Part shown: piece after piece, positions 7,310 through 14,861 of the stretch
Position numbering within the stretch: position 1 is the first letter of the stretch
How the letters are laid out: every line of letters begins with the position of its first letter
Origin: Bacillota bacterium
Lineage (GTDB): Bacteria > Bacillota_A > Clostridia > Lachnospirales > WQUN01
Assembly: GCA_009786175.1 (NCBI GenBank)
Contig: WQTQ01000211.1
Coordinates: forward strand, 1-23,068
Length of the DNA: 23,068 nucleotides
Direction of reading: 5' to 3'
Notes under the pieces: model-generated
What the model was told of the DNA's origin: nothing
Seen by the model: the letters and a program-made list of their open reading frames with translations, nothing else
Database searches by the model: none
Program-made: the position numbers and the translations under genes

Positions 7310-9079
7310 ATGAAAACAAACAAATACAATTTGGCAACCGCTGTCCGTTTTTGCTTTAAATACGGGCCGGGTGCCGCGAGTATTAAGCTTCTGGCGGAAA
7401 TTACCACAGGCACACTTATGCCCCTCATGGTGCTTGTTGTGGCTTCGTTTATAAACAATGCTGTTTTATTCGCCCATGGGTATGTGAATTTGGTGCCCCT
7501 TATTTTGGCGATTATTTTAATGGCGGCGTACTATGCATATATACAGGTGAGCCAAATTATTGTCCGTTTGGCGGATAAATCATTGGAAAATTCCCTACGG
7601 GAAAACTTACGACCGCAGCTTGTTCAAAAACAAGCCCGTACATCCTTCCCACTGCTGGAAAATCCCGAAACCCTGGACCTTATTTCCCGGGTATGCGATA
7701 ACGCCGAAGGGCAAGTGATGGCCATATTTAACAGTGGCACCAAAGTTGCACGGCTTGGGATTCAGATATTTGGGGTACTATTTTTACTTGTCACCCACAT
7801 TTGGTGGATTGTCCCCATGTTTGTTTTAAGCACTATTCCAATTGTATTTATCGCCCGTAAAGGCGGAAGAAAAATATTTGAAATGTTTAGAGTCAGCACA
7901 AAACTAACCCGCAGGCATTATTATTTGTCAGACATTCTTGTGGGAAGGGAAGCGGCGGCAGAGCGGGCGTTATTTGGTTATGCCCACAGCATCAACAACA
8001 AATTTTCTGCCATTCACCTACAGCGCAGCAACCTGGTAACAAAAGCACTTGCCATCGAAGAAGCGTCTATACACGGCTGCGGCTTTATAATAAATCTACT
8101 TGTACTGGCGGCTGTTTTCGCACTGCTTAGCCCTGTAAGTGACGGTACAATGTCTTTGGGTCTGTACGTTTCGCTGGTAGGGGCCTTAATTGGCCTTGCA
8201 AAAATAATAACGGAAACTCTTTCACGGCTTGTTAGGGACGCCACAGAATATGGCGAGTATATGCGGGATTTTACCAGATTCTTCGCGTTGCGGGAAACGG
8301 ATGATGCGGACACAAACGGCGACAGTTCTATTACATTTAACAGCTTAGAAATTCGTGGCTTGCGCTTCCGTTATACGGCCGACAGCCCATATATTTTAGA
8401 CGGCGTAAACCTAACCATCGAAAAAGGAAAATCTTACTCGTTAATCGGCCATAACGGCGCGGGGAAAACCACTCTTACAAAAATTTTGCTTGGGCTGTAC
8501 CGGGATTTTGAAGGGGAAATTTTAGTTAACGGCGCAGACATTGCAAAGTACAGCACAGAGGAATTGCGCTGCATGTTTTCTATTGTGTATCAGGATTTTG
8601 CAAGATACTTTATTCCCCTTGGGGATAACATAACTTTGGGTAACACAAGCGGTGACTTCCATTCTTCTTTACGGTTGGCAGAACTTGACGATGTTATTGT
8701 CAAACTGCCGCAAAAAGAAAACACGCCATTGGGCAAAATTTTTGACGGCGGCATGGACATATCCGGCGGAGAATGGCAGAAAGTGGCTATCGCCCGCGCG
8801 CTGTACGCCAACACGCCCTTCATGATTTTGGACGAGCCCACCGCAAGCCTAAGCCCAATGATGGAAAGCAAGCTGTACAAACGGTTTTCGGAAATTACCA
8901 ACGAAAAAACATCGTTGTTAATCAGCCACAGGCTTGGGTCTACTAAACTGTCCGACGTGCTTTTTGTTCTTGATAAGGGCATTATTGCAGAAACCGGCAC
9001 TCACGACGAATTAATGGCAACAAACGGCATTTACGCCCAAATGTTCAAAAGCCAAAGGAGTTGGTATGATGAACGGTAA
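7310..9079 (+). CDS. Half-ABC exporter, first subunit (membrane domain fused to ATPase)
   Basis: A 589-residue exporter half-transporter. Hydrophobic segments occur at about residues 30-50, 60-80, 150-185 and 255-300; the ATPase spans about 345-589. It has Walker A GHNGAGKTT (380-388), Q-loop VYQDF (426-430), signature ISGGEWQ (484-490), Walker B FMILDE with catalytic Glu509, and the H-loop His540 in LLISHRLGS. The D-loop reads SLSP instead of the usual SALD, so its Asp is replaced by Ser. ATG has GGGAGA six bases upstream. Its stop overlaps the next gene's start by 14 bases, so the two proteins are made together and probably form a heterodimer exporting a peptide, lipid or drug-like compound. 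The substrate is unknown; no precursor peptide or modification enzyme lies nearby. Confidence 0.9.
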   Translation: MKTNKYNLATAVRFCFKYGPGAASIKLLAEITTGTLMPLMVLVVASFINNAVLFAHGYVNLVPLILAIILMAAYYAYIQVSQIIVRLADKSLENSLRENLRPQLVQKQARTSFPLLENPETLDLISRVCDNAEGQVMAIFNSGTKVARLGIQIFGVLFLLVTHIWWIVPMFVLSTIPIVFIARKGGRKIFEMFRVSTKLTRRHYYLSDILVGREAAAERALFGYAHSINNKFSAIHLQRSNLVTKALAIEEASIHGCGFIINLLVLAAVFALLSPVSDGTMSLGLYVSLVGALIGLAKIITETLSRLVRDATEYGEYMRDFTRFFALRETDDADTNGDSSITFNSLEIRGLRFRYTADSPYILDGVNLTIEKGKSYSLIGHNGAGKTTLTKILLGLYRDFEGEILVNGADIAKYSTEELRCMFSIVYQDFARYFIPLGDNITLGNTSGDFHSSLRLAELDDVIVKLPQKENTPLGKIFDGGMDISGGEWQKVAIARALYANTPFMILDEPTASLSPMMESKLYKRFSEITNEKTSLLISHRLGSTKLSDVLFVLDKGIIAETGTHDELMATNGIYAQMFKSQRSWYDER

Positions 9080-10838
9080 GAAGCGCCCTTCCTATATAAA
9101 AGTTGCTGCAGGCAGCCTTGCCAACTGCTGGCGGGCACACCCTCCGCTGTTTATCGGGCTGGCAGTTGTTTCGGCTTTGTTATGCGCCATAGGCGTTGGC
9201 CAAATTTTCGCCATGCGCCATCTTTTTGACAATGTGGCGGAATACATCGAAGGGCAAGTTTCCTTTAGAGACGTAATTACAGCGGCCATACCAATGGCGG
9301 TTATACTTGTGGCAAGCCCTCTAATATTAATTTTGGAATGGCTTGGACAGGGCTATTTCTGGCGCAGGGGCAGCGGCTATTTAATGGCACGGTACCACGA
9401 GCGCGTGCAGCACATACCTCTTTTAGATTTCGAAAAACCGGAAACTTTTGATCAAATGAAAAAGGCACAAATCGGAAGCGAAGAGGCACCCTCTGCAAGC
9501 CGTTCCGTTATACAGTTTACGTTCCACTATATCCCGTATCTTGTTTTTACATCTATTTTCCTTATCAGCGTCAGGCCCATACTTCTTGTTATACTACTTA
9601 TCATTTTTGCGTCGGTCATGCTGGCTCAGATACTGCGGGCGGGCATTGTCTACCGCTTCGAAGAAGAAAACGCAGGACTGCGCCGTCAAACAGAATATTT
9701 GGAAAGCTGCATCACCGGAAGAGAATATGTAAAAGAAACCCGCACCCTGGGCGCGGTAGGTTATTTCTTTGGGCTGTTCATAGATTCCATGAAGCAGTTT
9801 AACGCCGCTTCGATGAAAACCGAGCATAAAATTGCCCGTATAGAATTGCTGCTGCGGTTTGTTAATGTTTTGGGCTACGGCGGCATACTTGCCATGCTTA
9901 TTTACTTTGTGGCAAACGGCACAGTTTCCATAGGTGCCTTCGCCGCCGTGTTTTATTCCGTAGAGCGCATGAGCGGTGTGCTAAAAATCATAGTGGAATC
10001 TTTTGGCGACGGGCTAAAAGAAATGAGTACCGCGTCCTTCACCCATGAGTTTTTATGTATTGAAAAGGAAACCGAAACCGGCGCGGACTTTGATAAAGCA
10101 GCAGATATTCACCTGGAAAATGTCTCATTTGTCTACCCGGGTAAGCCGTACGGCAAAGCTTTGGACAACATTAACCTTACCGTCCTGCAAGGGGAAACTC
10201 TTGCCATTGTGGGCGAAAACGGTGCAGGCAAGACAACCCTTACAAAAATTATTATCGGTCTGTACAACCCCACATCCGGTTCGGTACGTTACGGCGATAA
10301 GAATATAAACGAATTTTCCGCAAAAATACGGTTCCGCCGCGTCTCAAGCGTGTTTCAAAATTTTATGCGGTACAAGCTAACCGCAAAAGAAAATATAGAA
10401 ATTAGCGATGTAGAATCGGGTTTGTGCGTAGGCCAAGCCGCCACAGAAGCCGGGGCGCATTTTGCACATCTGCAAAATGGCCTTGACACAATGCTTTCCA
10501 GGGAATTTGACGGCACGGAACTGTCCGGCGGCGAATGGCAGCGCATTGCCATAGCCCGTGGGCTGTACCGCGCCCATGACGTAATTGTCCTTGACGAACC
10601 CACCGCCGCCATCGACCCAATAGAAGAATCGAATATTTTTCGCCTTTTTAAAGAATCCGCCAAGGGCAAAACCGCCATACTGGTTACCCACCGGCTTGGC
10701 TCTACAAAAATTGCAGACCGTATATTGTTGATGGAAGACGGGCGTATCTGTGAATTGGGTACCCATGAGCAGTTGATGGCGCAAGACGGAAAATATGCAA
10801 AAATGTATAAAGAGCAGGCAAGCTGGTACGAGAGGTGA
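9066..10838 (+). CDS. Half-ABC exporter, second subunit
   Basis: A 590-residue partner of the preceding gene with the same layout. Membrane segments occur at about residues 28-50, 70-92, 155-192 and 265-300; the ATPase spans about 347-590, with Walker A GENGAGKTT (383-391), Q-loop VFQNF, signature LSGGEWQ (486-492), Walker B VIVLDE with Glu511, D-loop AAID and H-loop His542. Both ATP sites therefore keep their catalytic Glu and His residues, unlike heterodimers with one dead site. The first codons are ATG ATG; AAAGGAG lies five bases ahead, inside the end of the upstream gene. The operon ends at an intrinsic terminator (10846-10873). The SGGEWQ form of the signature is common among exporters of Bacillota, but does not reveal the substrate. 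Confidence 0.9.
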   Translation: MMNGKKRPSYIKVAAGSLANCWRAHPPLFIGLAVVSALLCAIGVGQIFAMRHLFDNVAEYIEGQVSFRDVITAAIPMAVILVASPLILILEWLGQGYFWRRGSGYLMARYHERVQHIPLLDFEKPETFDQMKKAQIGSEEAPSASRSVIQFTFHYIPYLVFTSIFLISVRPILLVILLIIFASVMLAQILRAGIVYRFEEENAGLRRQTEYLESCITGREYVKETRTLGAVGYFFGLFIDSMKQFNAASMKTEHKIARIELLLRFVNVLGYGGILAMLIYFVANGTVSIGAFAAVFYSVERMSGVLKIIVESFGDGLKEMSTASFTHEFLCIEKETETGADFDKAADIHLENVSFVYPGKPYGKALDNINLTVLQGETLAIVGENGAGKTTLTKIIIGLYNPTSGSVRYGDKNINEFSAKIRFRRVSSVFQNFMRYKLTAKENIEISDVESGLCVGQAATEAGAHFAHLQNGLDTMLSREFDGTELSGGEWQRIAIARGLYRAHDVIVLDEPTAAIDPIEESNIFRLFKESAKGKTAILVTHRLGSTKIADRILLMEDGRICELGTHEQLMAQDGKYAKMYKEQASWYER

Positions 10839-10845
10839 ATATTTT

Positions 10846-10873
10846 ACCCCCTGATATCAGGGGGTGCATTTTT
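10846..10873 (+). terminator. Intrinsic terminator of the ABC exporter operon
   Basis: ACCCCCTGATATCAGGGGGT (10846-10865) is a perfect 20-base palindrome, giving an 8-bp GC-rich stem with an ATAT loop, followed by GCA and TTTTT. It begins seven bases after the last ABC stop codon. Confidence 0.85.
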
Positions 10874-10910
10874 CCGCCGTATATGCTACAATAACCACGG
10901 AGGTGACAGC

Positions 10911-11174
10911 ATGAAACAAAAATATGTCCCAATAGAAAAGCAATCTAAACGCAAGCAAAAAGAATTCCATGCCGCCCAGCGCAAAGACTGGGGCAGCATA
11001 AGCCCTGTAACGCGGGTATTTCCAAACAAAAAAGCATATGACAGAAAAAAATCCAAGTACCGGTACAATGGCGAACCGAATTTGGATTTTTTATATTGTA
11101 TCCGCAAATTTAATCCTGTCCCAAATCCAACTCTGAAAAAGATATCCTTCTATTTCGCGGCCTTCGCCGTGTGA
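10911..11174 (+). CDS. Small basic protein of unknown function, 3' end overlapping the convergent gene
   Basis: An 87-codon frame with a strong ribosome site (GGAGGTGA six bases before ATG). The first 50 or so residues are rich in Lys, Arg and Gln, with KYVPIEKQSKRKQKEFHA, WGSISPVTRVFPNKKAYDRK and no membrane segment. This resembles short uncharacterised proteins I remember from Bacillota genomes, but I cannot confirm that here. The last 25 or so codons lie antisense to the end of the convergent kinase gene and look like an antisense shadow, so the original protein may have ended near LDFLY with its stop codon lost, or a frameshift may be present. An inverted repeat (11046-11092) crosses the same place. 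A TGC-TACAAT element (10884-10892) is too close to the ribosome site to be a convincing promoter. Confidence 0.55.
   Translation: MKQKYVPIEKQSKRKQKEFHAAQRKDWGSISPVTRVFPNKKAYDRKKSKYRYNGEPNLDFLYCIRKFNPVPNPTLKKISFYFAAFAV
11046..11092. terminator. Possible bidirectional terminator at the convergent gene ends
   Basis: AAAAAATCCAA (11046-11056) and TTGGATTTTTT (11082-11092) are perfect 11-base inverted arms around a 25-base centre that holds the palindrome GTACCGGTAC. Either strand would end in a T-run after a 5-bp core, so transcripts from both sides could stop here. It overlaps the kinase stop codon and lies within the small plus-strand gene. The stem is AT-rich and the loop long. Confidence 0.35.
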
Positions 11175-12077
11175 CAAAAAATCATTCATAAACTCGCATA
11201 AATAGTAAAAAAACATATGGTAACAGTAAAAAGCAAGCCGCTCGGGGCGCAGTATGCAGTCAATACCTGCTTGCTTTAAAGTGTTATTAAACAATTTTAC
11301 CGCCCAACTGTGGCAGCACATAACCCAAGCGTCACGCTCTATGGGCGCATACATTACCTCATCCCAATCCACTATGTAATTGCGACCGTTTCCTACGATA
11401 AAATTCCCTCCCGCATCACCGTGTGTAATGTAAAAATGGGATTTATCACGGCGGCAAACGGAAGAAAGGTACGCCAACCGGGAAGAGCAATGGGACAGTT
11501 CCGATTTAAGCTGTTCAAATAATGAAAGAACATGGTTCCCCGGTTTACTTTGCGGCATCGCGTTTAGACGCTTGCATTTGTCATAAAAATCAACAGCCGC
11601 CTTGTCCGAAAATTCAAAGACCGGGATTTCAAACCCGCTTTTTGTAAGCTTATATATTTCGCACAGCATTTGATATTCCGGGGTTTTGGTTTCATCCGTT
11701 TCTATGTTTTCACCATCAATCCACTCAAATACGCCCAGTACCGCAGAAGACGAAAGCACAGGGGTACTTTCCGGCGCATCAAAAAAAATATTAAGCTTAC
11801 CGTCACGGGTTTTTATGACATTATTAATAAAACCTATCCCGTTTTCACAAAGATAATCCACCACAGGTAAGCTGTTCCGGAATATTTTTTGGTGACGCTT
11901 AAAATAATCCAACTTTGCAAAGTAGAAATTATCAGGCGTTTCAAGCTTCCAGGTTTCTCCGTAATAACCACGTTTTGCGGGCGTAATGTCAATCACATCA
12001 ATGTGGTATTGCTCACAAATAACATCTTTTAAGCGGTTCATGTATTCACTGTCCCGTTGGATATAATTTCTATACAT
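11091..12077 (-). CDS. APH(9)-like small-molecule phosphotransferase (aminoglycoside phosphotransferase family)
   Basis: A 328-residue protein-kinase-fold phosphotransferase. Visible motifs are the ATP-site Lys in FYFAKLDY (Lys55), the catalytic loop THGDAGGNFIV (218-228) with Asp221 as base and Asn225 for metal, and the metal-binding DWD (237-239). The stretch IVDWDEVMYAPIERD strongly recalls, from memory, the DWDExMxAPxERD pattern of the spectinomycin kinase APH(9)-Ia, which is also about 330 residues long. The wider family includes choline, homoserine and CotS-like kinases, so the substrate is not proven. The ATG overlaps the upstream methyltransferase stop by 8 bases, with AAGGTG four bases ahead, so the two are coupled. 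In lines counted by eye this gene has lower GC (30-45%) than the methyltransferase (45-60%), which suggests a different origin. Confidence 0.8.
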   Translation of the reverse strand: MYRNYIQRDSEYMNRLKDVICEQYHIDVIDITPAKRGYYGETWKLETPDNFYFAKLDYFKRHQKIFRNSLPVVDYLCENGIGFINNVIKTRDGKLNIFFDAPESTPVLSSSAVLGVFEWIDGENIETDETKTPEYQMLCEIYKLTKSGFEIPVFEFSDKAAVDFYDKCKRLNAMPQSKPGNHVLSLFEQLKSELSHCSSRLAYLSSVCRRDKSHFYITHGDAGGNFIVGNGRNYIVDWDEVMYAPIERDAWVMCCHSWAVKLFNNTLKQAGIDCILRPERLAFYCYHMFFYYLCEFMNDFLSHGEGREIEGYLFQSWIWDRIKFADTI

Positions 12078-12846
12078 ACTGCACCTTCTTTGTCAAAACA
12101 TATACCAATTCATTGCCAACTTCCCTAGATTCTGCAAGAGAAAACCCGCCCAAAGCCCCTTCTGCATACGCTTTTTCAAACTGAGCGGCATAATTTTTCC
12201 CCATACCCTTCTCCCTGCCCCCAAGGCTTTTTAGCGGATAAGTAATAACCAAAAAACTCGCGTTCTGCAGGCGTGCAAGCTCAAAGCCGCGCCCCGGGGC
12301 TTGGGCTTCCAGCACAGGAACCAACTTACACATTAGCGATAAATCTGATTTTACCGCAGGGGTTTCTACAGCCAAGTCTGCGCAGTCGGCGGCGGGCGGC
12401 AAGCACAGGTATGCAAAAAAGCGGTTCAAAAGGTCTTTTGTCCGCGTGTCAATGTCATAGGCGTAATACGCTTTCAAATTCTCCATTCCCCAATAGGTTA
12501 CGGAAAACGGGTTGAAGCCGCAGCCTAAATCTATAATTGTCTCTACCGGGCCTGTATGGGTTGTCACAAACCGGCAAAAATCCTCCATGTAGGGCAGACG
12601 TTCTTTTGTGGACGCGTGAAGGGCCATAATGGCGGCGCAAATCTCATTTATGCCTTTACCCGCTTCAAGCTCTTGCAGCAATGCCGCCGCCTTCTTGTGG
12701 GCGTTGCCCTGTACATACGCGCCAAACATCTGGTGCAAGCGGGTTTTTACAGCTTTTTCGCGGTTTTTACTGCCTTTGCGGCTTTCTTCTGCGTATATGC
12801 GCTGTACCAATGGCGGGTACAGCATGTTGTATTTTGAACTTATCAT
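12070..12846 (-). CDS. 16S rRNA (guanine-1405 N7)-methyltransferase homologue, ArmA/Rmt family
   Basis: A 258-residue SAM-dependent methyltransferase. Known relatives (ArmA, RmtA-H, and Sgm/GrmA of aminoglycoside producers) methylate N7 of G1405 in the decoding site and block 4,6-disubstituted 2-deoxystreptamines such as gentamicin and amikacin. From memory, blocks align with ArmA along the whole length: TRLHQMFGAY (35-44; ArmA KLHQIWGSY), ALHASTKER (75-83), the SAM loop IIDLGCGFNP (104-113), YAYDID (128-133), KLVPVLE (174-180), YPLKSLGGREKGMGKNY (203-219) and VGNELVY (243-249). The N-terminal helical domain that binds the 30S subunit is present. It starts nine bases after the tgt stop with only a weak ribosome site (GAGG in tgt's end), so translation is probably coupled to tgt. 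The family call is strong; G1405 specificity is inferred. No symbol is given because it is clearly diverged from named alleles. Confidence 0.88.
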   Translation of the reverse strand: MISSKYNMLYPPLVQRIYAEESRKGSKNREKAVKTRLHQMFGAYVQGNAHKKAAALLQELEAGKGINEICAAIMALHASTKERLPYMEDFCRFVTTHTGPVETIIDLGCGFNPFSVTYWGMENLKAYYAYDIDTRTKDLLNRFFAYLCLPPAADCADLAVETPAVKSDLSLMCKLVPVLEAQAPGRGFELARLQNASFLVITYPLKSLGGREKGMGKNYAAQFEKAYAEGALGGFSLAESREVGNELVYVLTKKVQYV

Positions 12847-12855
12847 AGTCCGTCC

Positions 12856-13935
12856 CTACACCTCATTTTGTAAAAACTCCATTAACATGGTGTAAAACCG
12901 CAGGTTATGCATGGTGGCAAGGCGGTGCCCCAAGCTGTCGCCAATGCTTACCAGGTGCCGGATATACGCCCTGGAATAATTTGCGCATGCGTGGCAATCG
13001 CACAAACCGGATATTGGGCGGCTGTCCCGCCTGTGTTCGTCGTCTAAAATGTAATGATAACGGTAGAAACTGCCGTTTAGGTTTATGTTTTCGGGCTTTT
13101 CAAACTCCTCGTTAAAAACGTACAAGCGGTTATGCCGTGCCTCACGGGTGGGGATTACGCAATCGAAAAGGGTGTACCCTACCCGTACGCAAGCCACGAT
13201 ATTTTCCGGTCTGCCAACGCCCATGGCGTATTTCACCATTCCGTCGGGTACAAGTTCTGCCACATAGGCCAAAATTTCCAGCGTAAGCCGTCCGTCTTCA
13301 TCCAAGGGCCAGCCGCCAAAGCCAAAGCCTTTGTAACCCATTTGCAAAAGAGCATCGGCGCACTCTTTACGAAGGGCTTTTTCGTTGCCGCCTTGGATAA
13401 TTCCAAATATCTGCGGGGTGTTTTTTGTCTTGGTTTTGACAGACTTTGTAAAAGTATCCATGCACTTTTTGCCCCAGCGGACTGTCACATCCACAGATTC
13501 TGCCTGCCGTTCGTAAGGGTCGTTTGGGTGGGTGCAGTAATCCAACGCCATAAGAATGTCAGACCCATAGGCAAGCTGTGACTGTATGCATTTTTCCGGC
13601 GAAAGTACGGTTTTCTTCCCGTCCCGGCGGAAGATTATTTCATTTGGCCGTATTTCCCCAAAAGAAGCGTTTTCGCGAATTAGTGAAAACACCTGAAACC
13701 CGCCGGAGTCTGTAATTATTGGCTTATTCCACCCGGCAAATTTATTAAGCCCCCCAAGTGCTTTAATTGTGCTTGCGCCGGGCTTTGTCATTAAATGATA
13801 CGTGTTCATTACAAGGCCCGGTACCTTACAATTTTCCAGGTCTGTAGAGTCTACAGTACGCACCACGCCTCTTGTGCCATCCGGGAAAAAGGCAGGCAGT
13901 TTTACCGTTCCGTGGGGTAGAATCAGTTCTTTCAA
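12856..13935 (-). CDS. tgt: tRNA-guanine transglycosylase family protein (Tgt-like)
   Basis: 359 residues. Tgt swaps G34 of GUN-anticodon tRNAs for preQ1 (or queuine) on the way to queuosine. The base-pocket Asp76 (ITDSGGFQ), Asp132 (MALDYC), FGIIQGG (177-183), the nucleophile Asp258 in FDCVIPTR and the zinc site Cys312, Cys314, Cys317 and His343 are all present. The pocket loop that reads GG(L/V)xVGE in standard bacterial Tgt reads GGWPLDED here (207-214), so the residue over the base is Trp. This may change the substrate (queuine, or another 7-deazaguanine), or mark a paralogue. The start is TTG at 13935, with AGGGAGG six bases ahead; the rsmI stop lies just upstream. It is the second gene of the rsmI operon. 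Fold and family are certain; canonical preQ1 use is less so. Confidence 0.88.
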   Translation of the reverse strand: MKELILPHGTVKLPAFFPDGTRGVVRTVDSTDLENCKVPGLVMNTYHLMTKPGASTIKALGGLNKFAGWNKPIITDSGGFQVFSLIRENASFGEIRPNEIIFRRDGKKTVLSPEKCIQSQLAYGSDILMALDYCTHPNDPYERQAESVDVTVRWGKKCMDTFTKSVKTKTKNTPQIFGIIQGGNEKALRKECADALLQMGYKGFGFGGWPLDEDGRLTLEILAYVAELVPDGMVKYAMGVGRPENIVACVRVGYTLFDCVIPTREARHNRLYVFNEEFEKPENINLNGSFYRYHYILDDEHRRDSRPISGLCDCHACANYSRAYIRHLVSIGDSLGHRLATMHNLRFYTMLMEFLQNEV

Positions 13936-13946
13936 AATTAACCTCC

Positions 13947-14819
13947 CTACGCGCTAAACATTTCCTTCAAATTTAACATAGCCGCGTAAATCTCTTTTTT
14001 ACTAACATCCCTGTTTATTTCATGCAATTTCGCGCTTGCTTCTTTCAGCGACCTGCAATTATACTTCACCATCACATCCACAAGCTGCGACTCCAAGCCG
14101 GGCAATTCTTCGCCCTCCTCTTCCCGGGGCACTTCCGACACATTCACAACGCAAGTGTATTCGCCTTTTTGCGCATATTCATTATCCGCCAGCATTTCAA
14201 TAACTTCATTCACACCGCCGTGGTACAACCGCTCAAATTTTTTGCTAAGGTCATTACACAGGCAAACCTGCGCCGCAGGGTACTCACCGGCAATTATACG
14301 AAGTGTCGCCCATATTCGTTTTGGGGACTCATAAAACACAACCGTACCGGGCAAAACCTCCGCCAGGCTTTTAATAATATCCCCTTTGGCCCGCGGTATA
14401 AAACCCACAAAGCTAAACCGTGACCCGTCAAACCCGGAAACAGACAGGGCAGAGACCACCGCACTTGCCCCGCAAACCGCAACCACCGGGAAACCTGCCT
14501 TTACAGCCATGCTTACCAGCTTGTGCCCCGGGTCGGATATGCAGGGGGTACCCGCGTCAGAAATAAGAGCAATGCTCTTCCCCTCTTCCAGGACAGACAT
14601 GAAAAAATCCCCACGTTTTTCCTCGTTAAACTTGTGGCAGGAAAACATGGGGGTTTTTATGTTAAAATGCGAAAGAAGCCCTCTGCTGTGGCGGGTATCT
14701 TCTGCGGCAATTATCTCTACTTCGCCCAAAATACGGACAGCCCTTGGGGTCATGTCCTCTAAATTACCTATTGGAGTGGCAACAACATATAAGCACGGTG
14801 CGTTGGCATTGTCAGACAT
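13947..14819 (-). CDS. rsmI: 16S rRNA (cytidine-1402 2'-O)-methyltransferase RsmI
   Basis: 290 residues. RsmI 2'-O-methylates C1402 of 16S rRNA in the P site; with RsmH it makes m4Cm1402, which tunes start-codon choice and fidelity. The tetrapyrrole-methylase fold is shown by ATPIGNLEDMTPRAV (14-28), AAEDTRHS (38-45), the SAM loop SDAGTPCISDPG (87-98), SFVGFIPRAKG and FYESPKRI. I chose ATG at 14819 because AGGAG lies nine bases ahead; an in-frame ATG at 14843 has a poorer site and adds eight residues not typical of the family. It is the first gene of the four-gene minus-strand operon and has a good promoter at 14862-14890. Confidence 0.95.
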   Translation of the reverse strand: MSDNANAPCLYVVATPIGNLEDMTPRAVRILGEVEIIAAEDTRHSRGLLSHFNIKTPMFSCHKFNEEKRGDFFMSVLEEGKSIALISDAGTPCISDPGHKLVSMAVKAGFPVVAVCGASAVVSALSVSGFDGSRFSFVGFIPRAKGDIIKSLAEVLPGTVVFYESPKRIWATLRIIAGEYPAAQVCLCNDLSKKFERLYHGGVNEVIEMLADNEYAQKGEYTCVVNVSEVPREEEGEELPGLESQLVDVMVKYNCRSLKEASAKLHEINRDVSKKEIYAAMLNLKEMFSA

Positions 14820-14861
14820 TACGGTCAACTCCTGTAAATTCATGAAGTCTTTCAGAAGTTT

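Noticed and set aside
10377..10784. 135-codon minus-strand frame opposite the second ABC ATPase domain
   Set aside because: It is a mirror of the conserved Walker/signature coding region; the composition is that of an antisense shadow.
10911..11174. Small basic gene as the precursor peptide of the ABC exporter
   Set aside because: It follows a strong terminator and has no leader/GG motif, no Cys/Ser/Thr-rich core and no modification enzymes nearby.
11091..12846. Methyltransferase-kinase pair as a transposon-borne cassette
   Set aside because: No transposase, terminal repeats or target duplication were seen at either side; the genes are packed into the tgt operon. Older transfer remains possible.
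13132..13581. 149-codon plus-strand frame opposite tgt
   Set aside because: It is antisense to conserved Tgt motifs, with no ribosome site or family resemblance.
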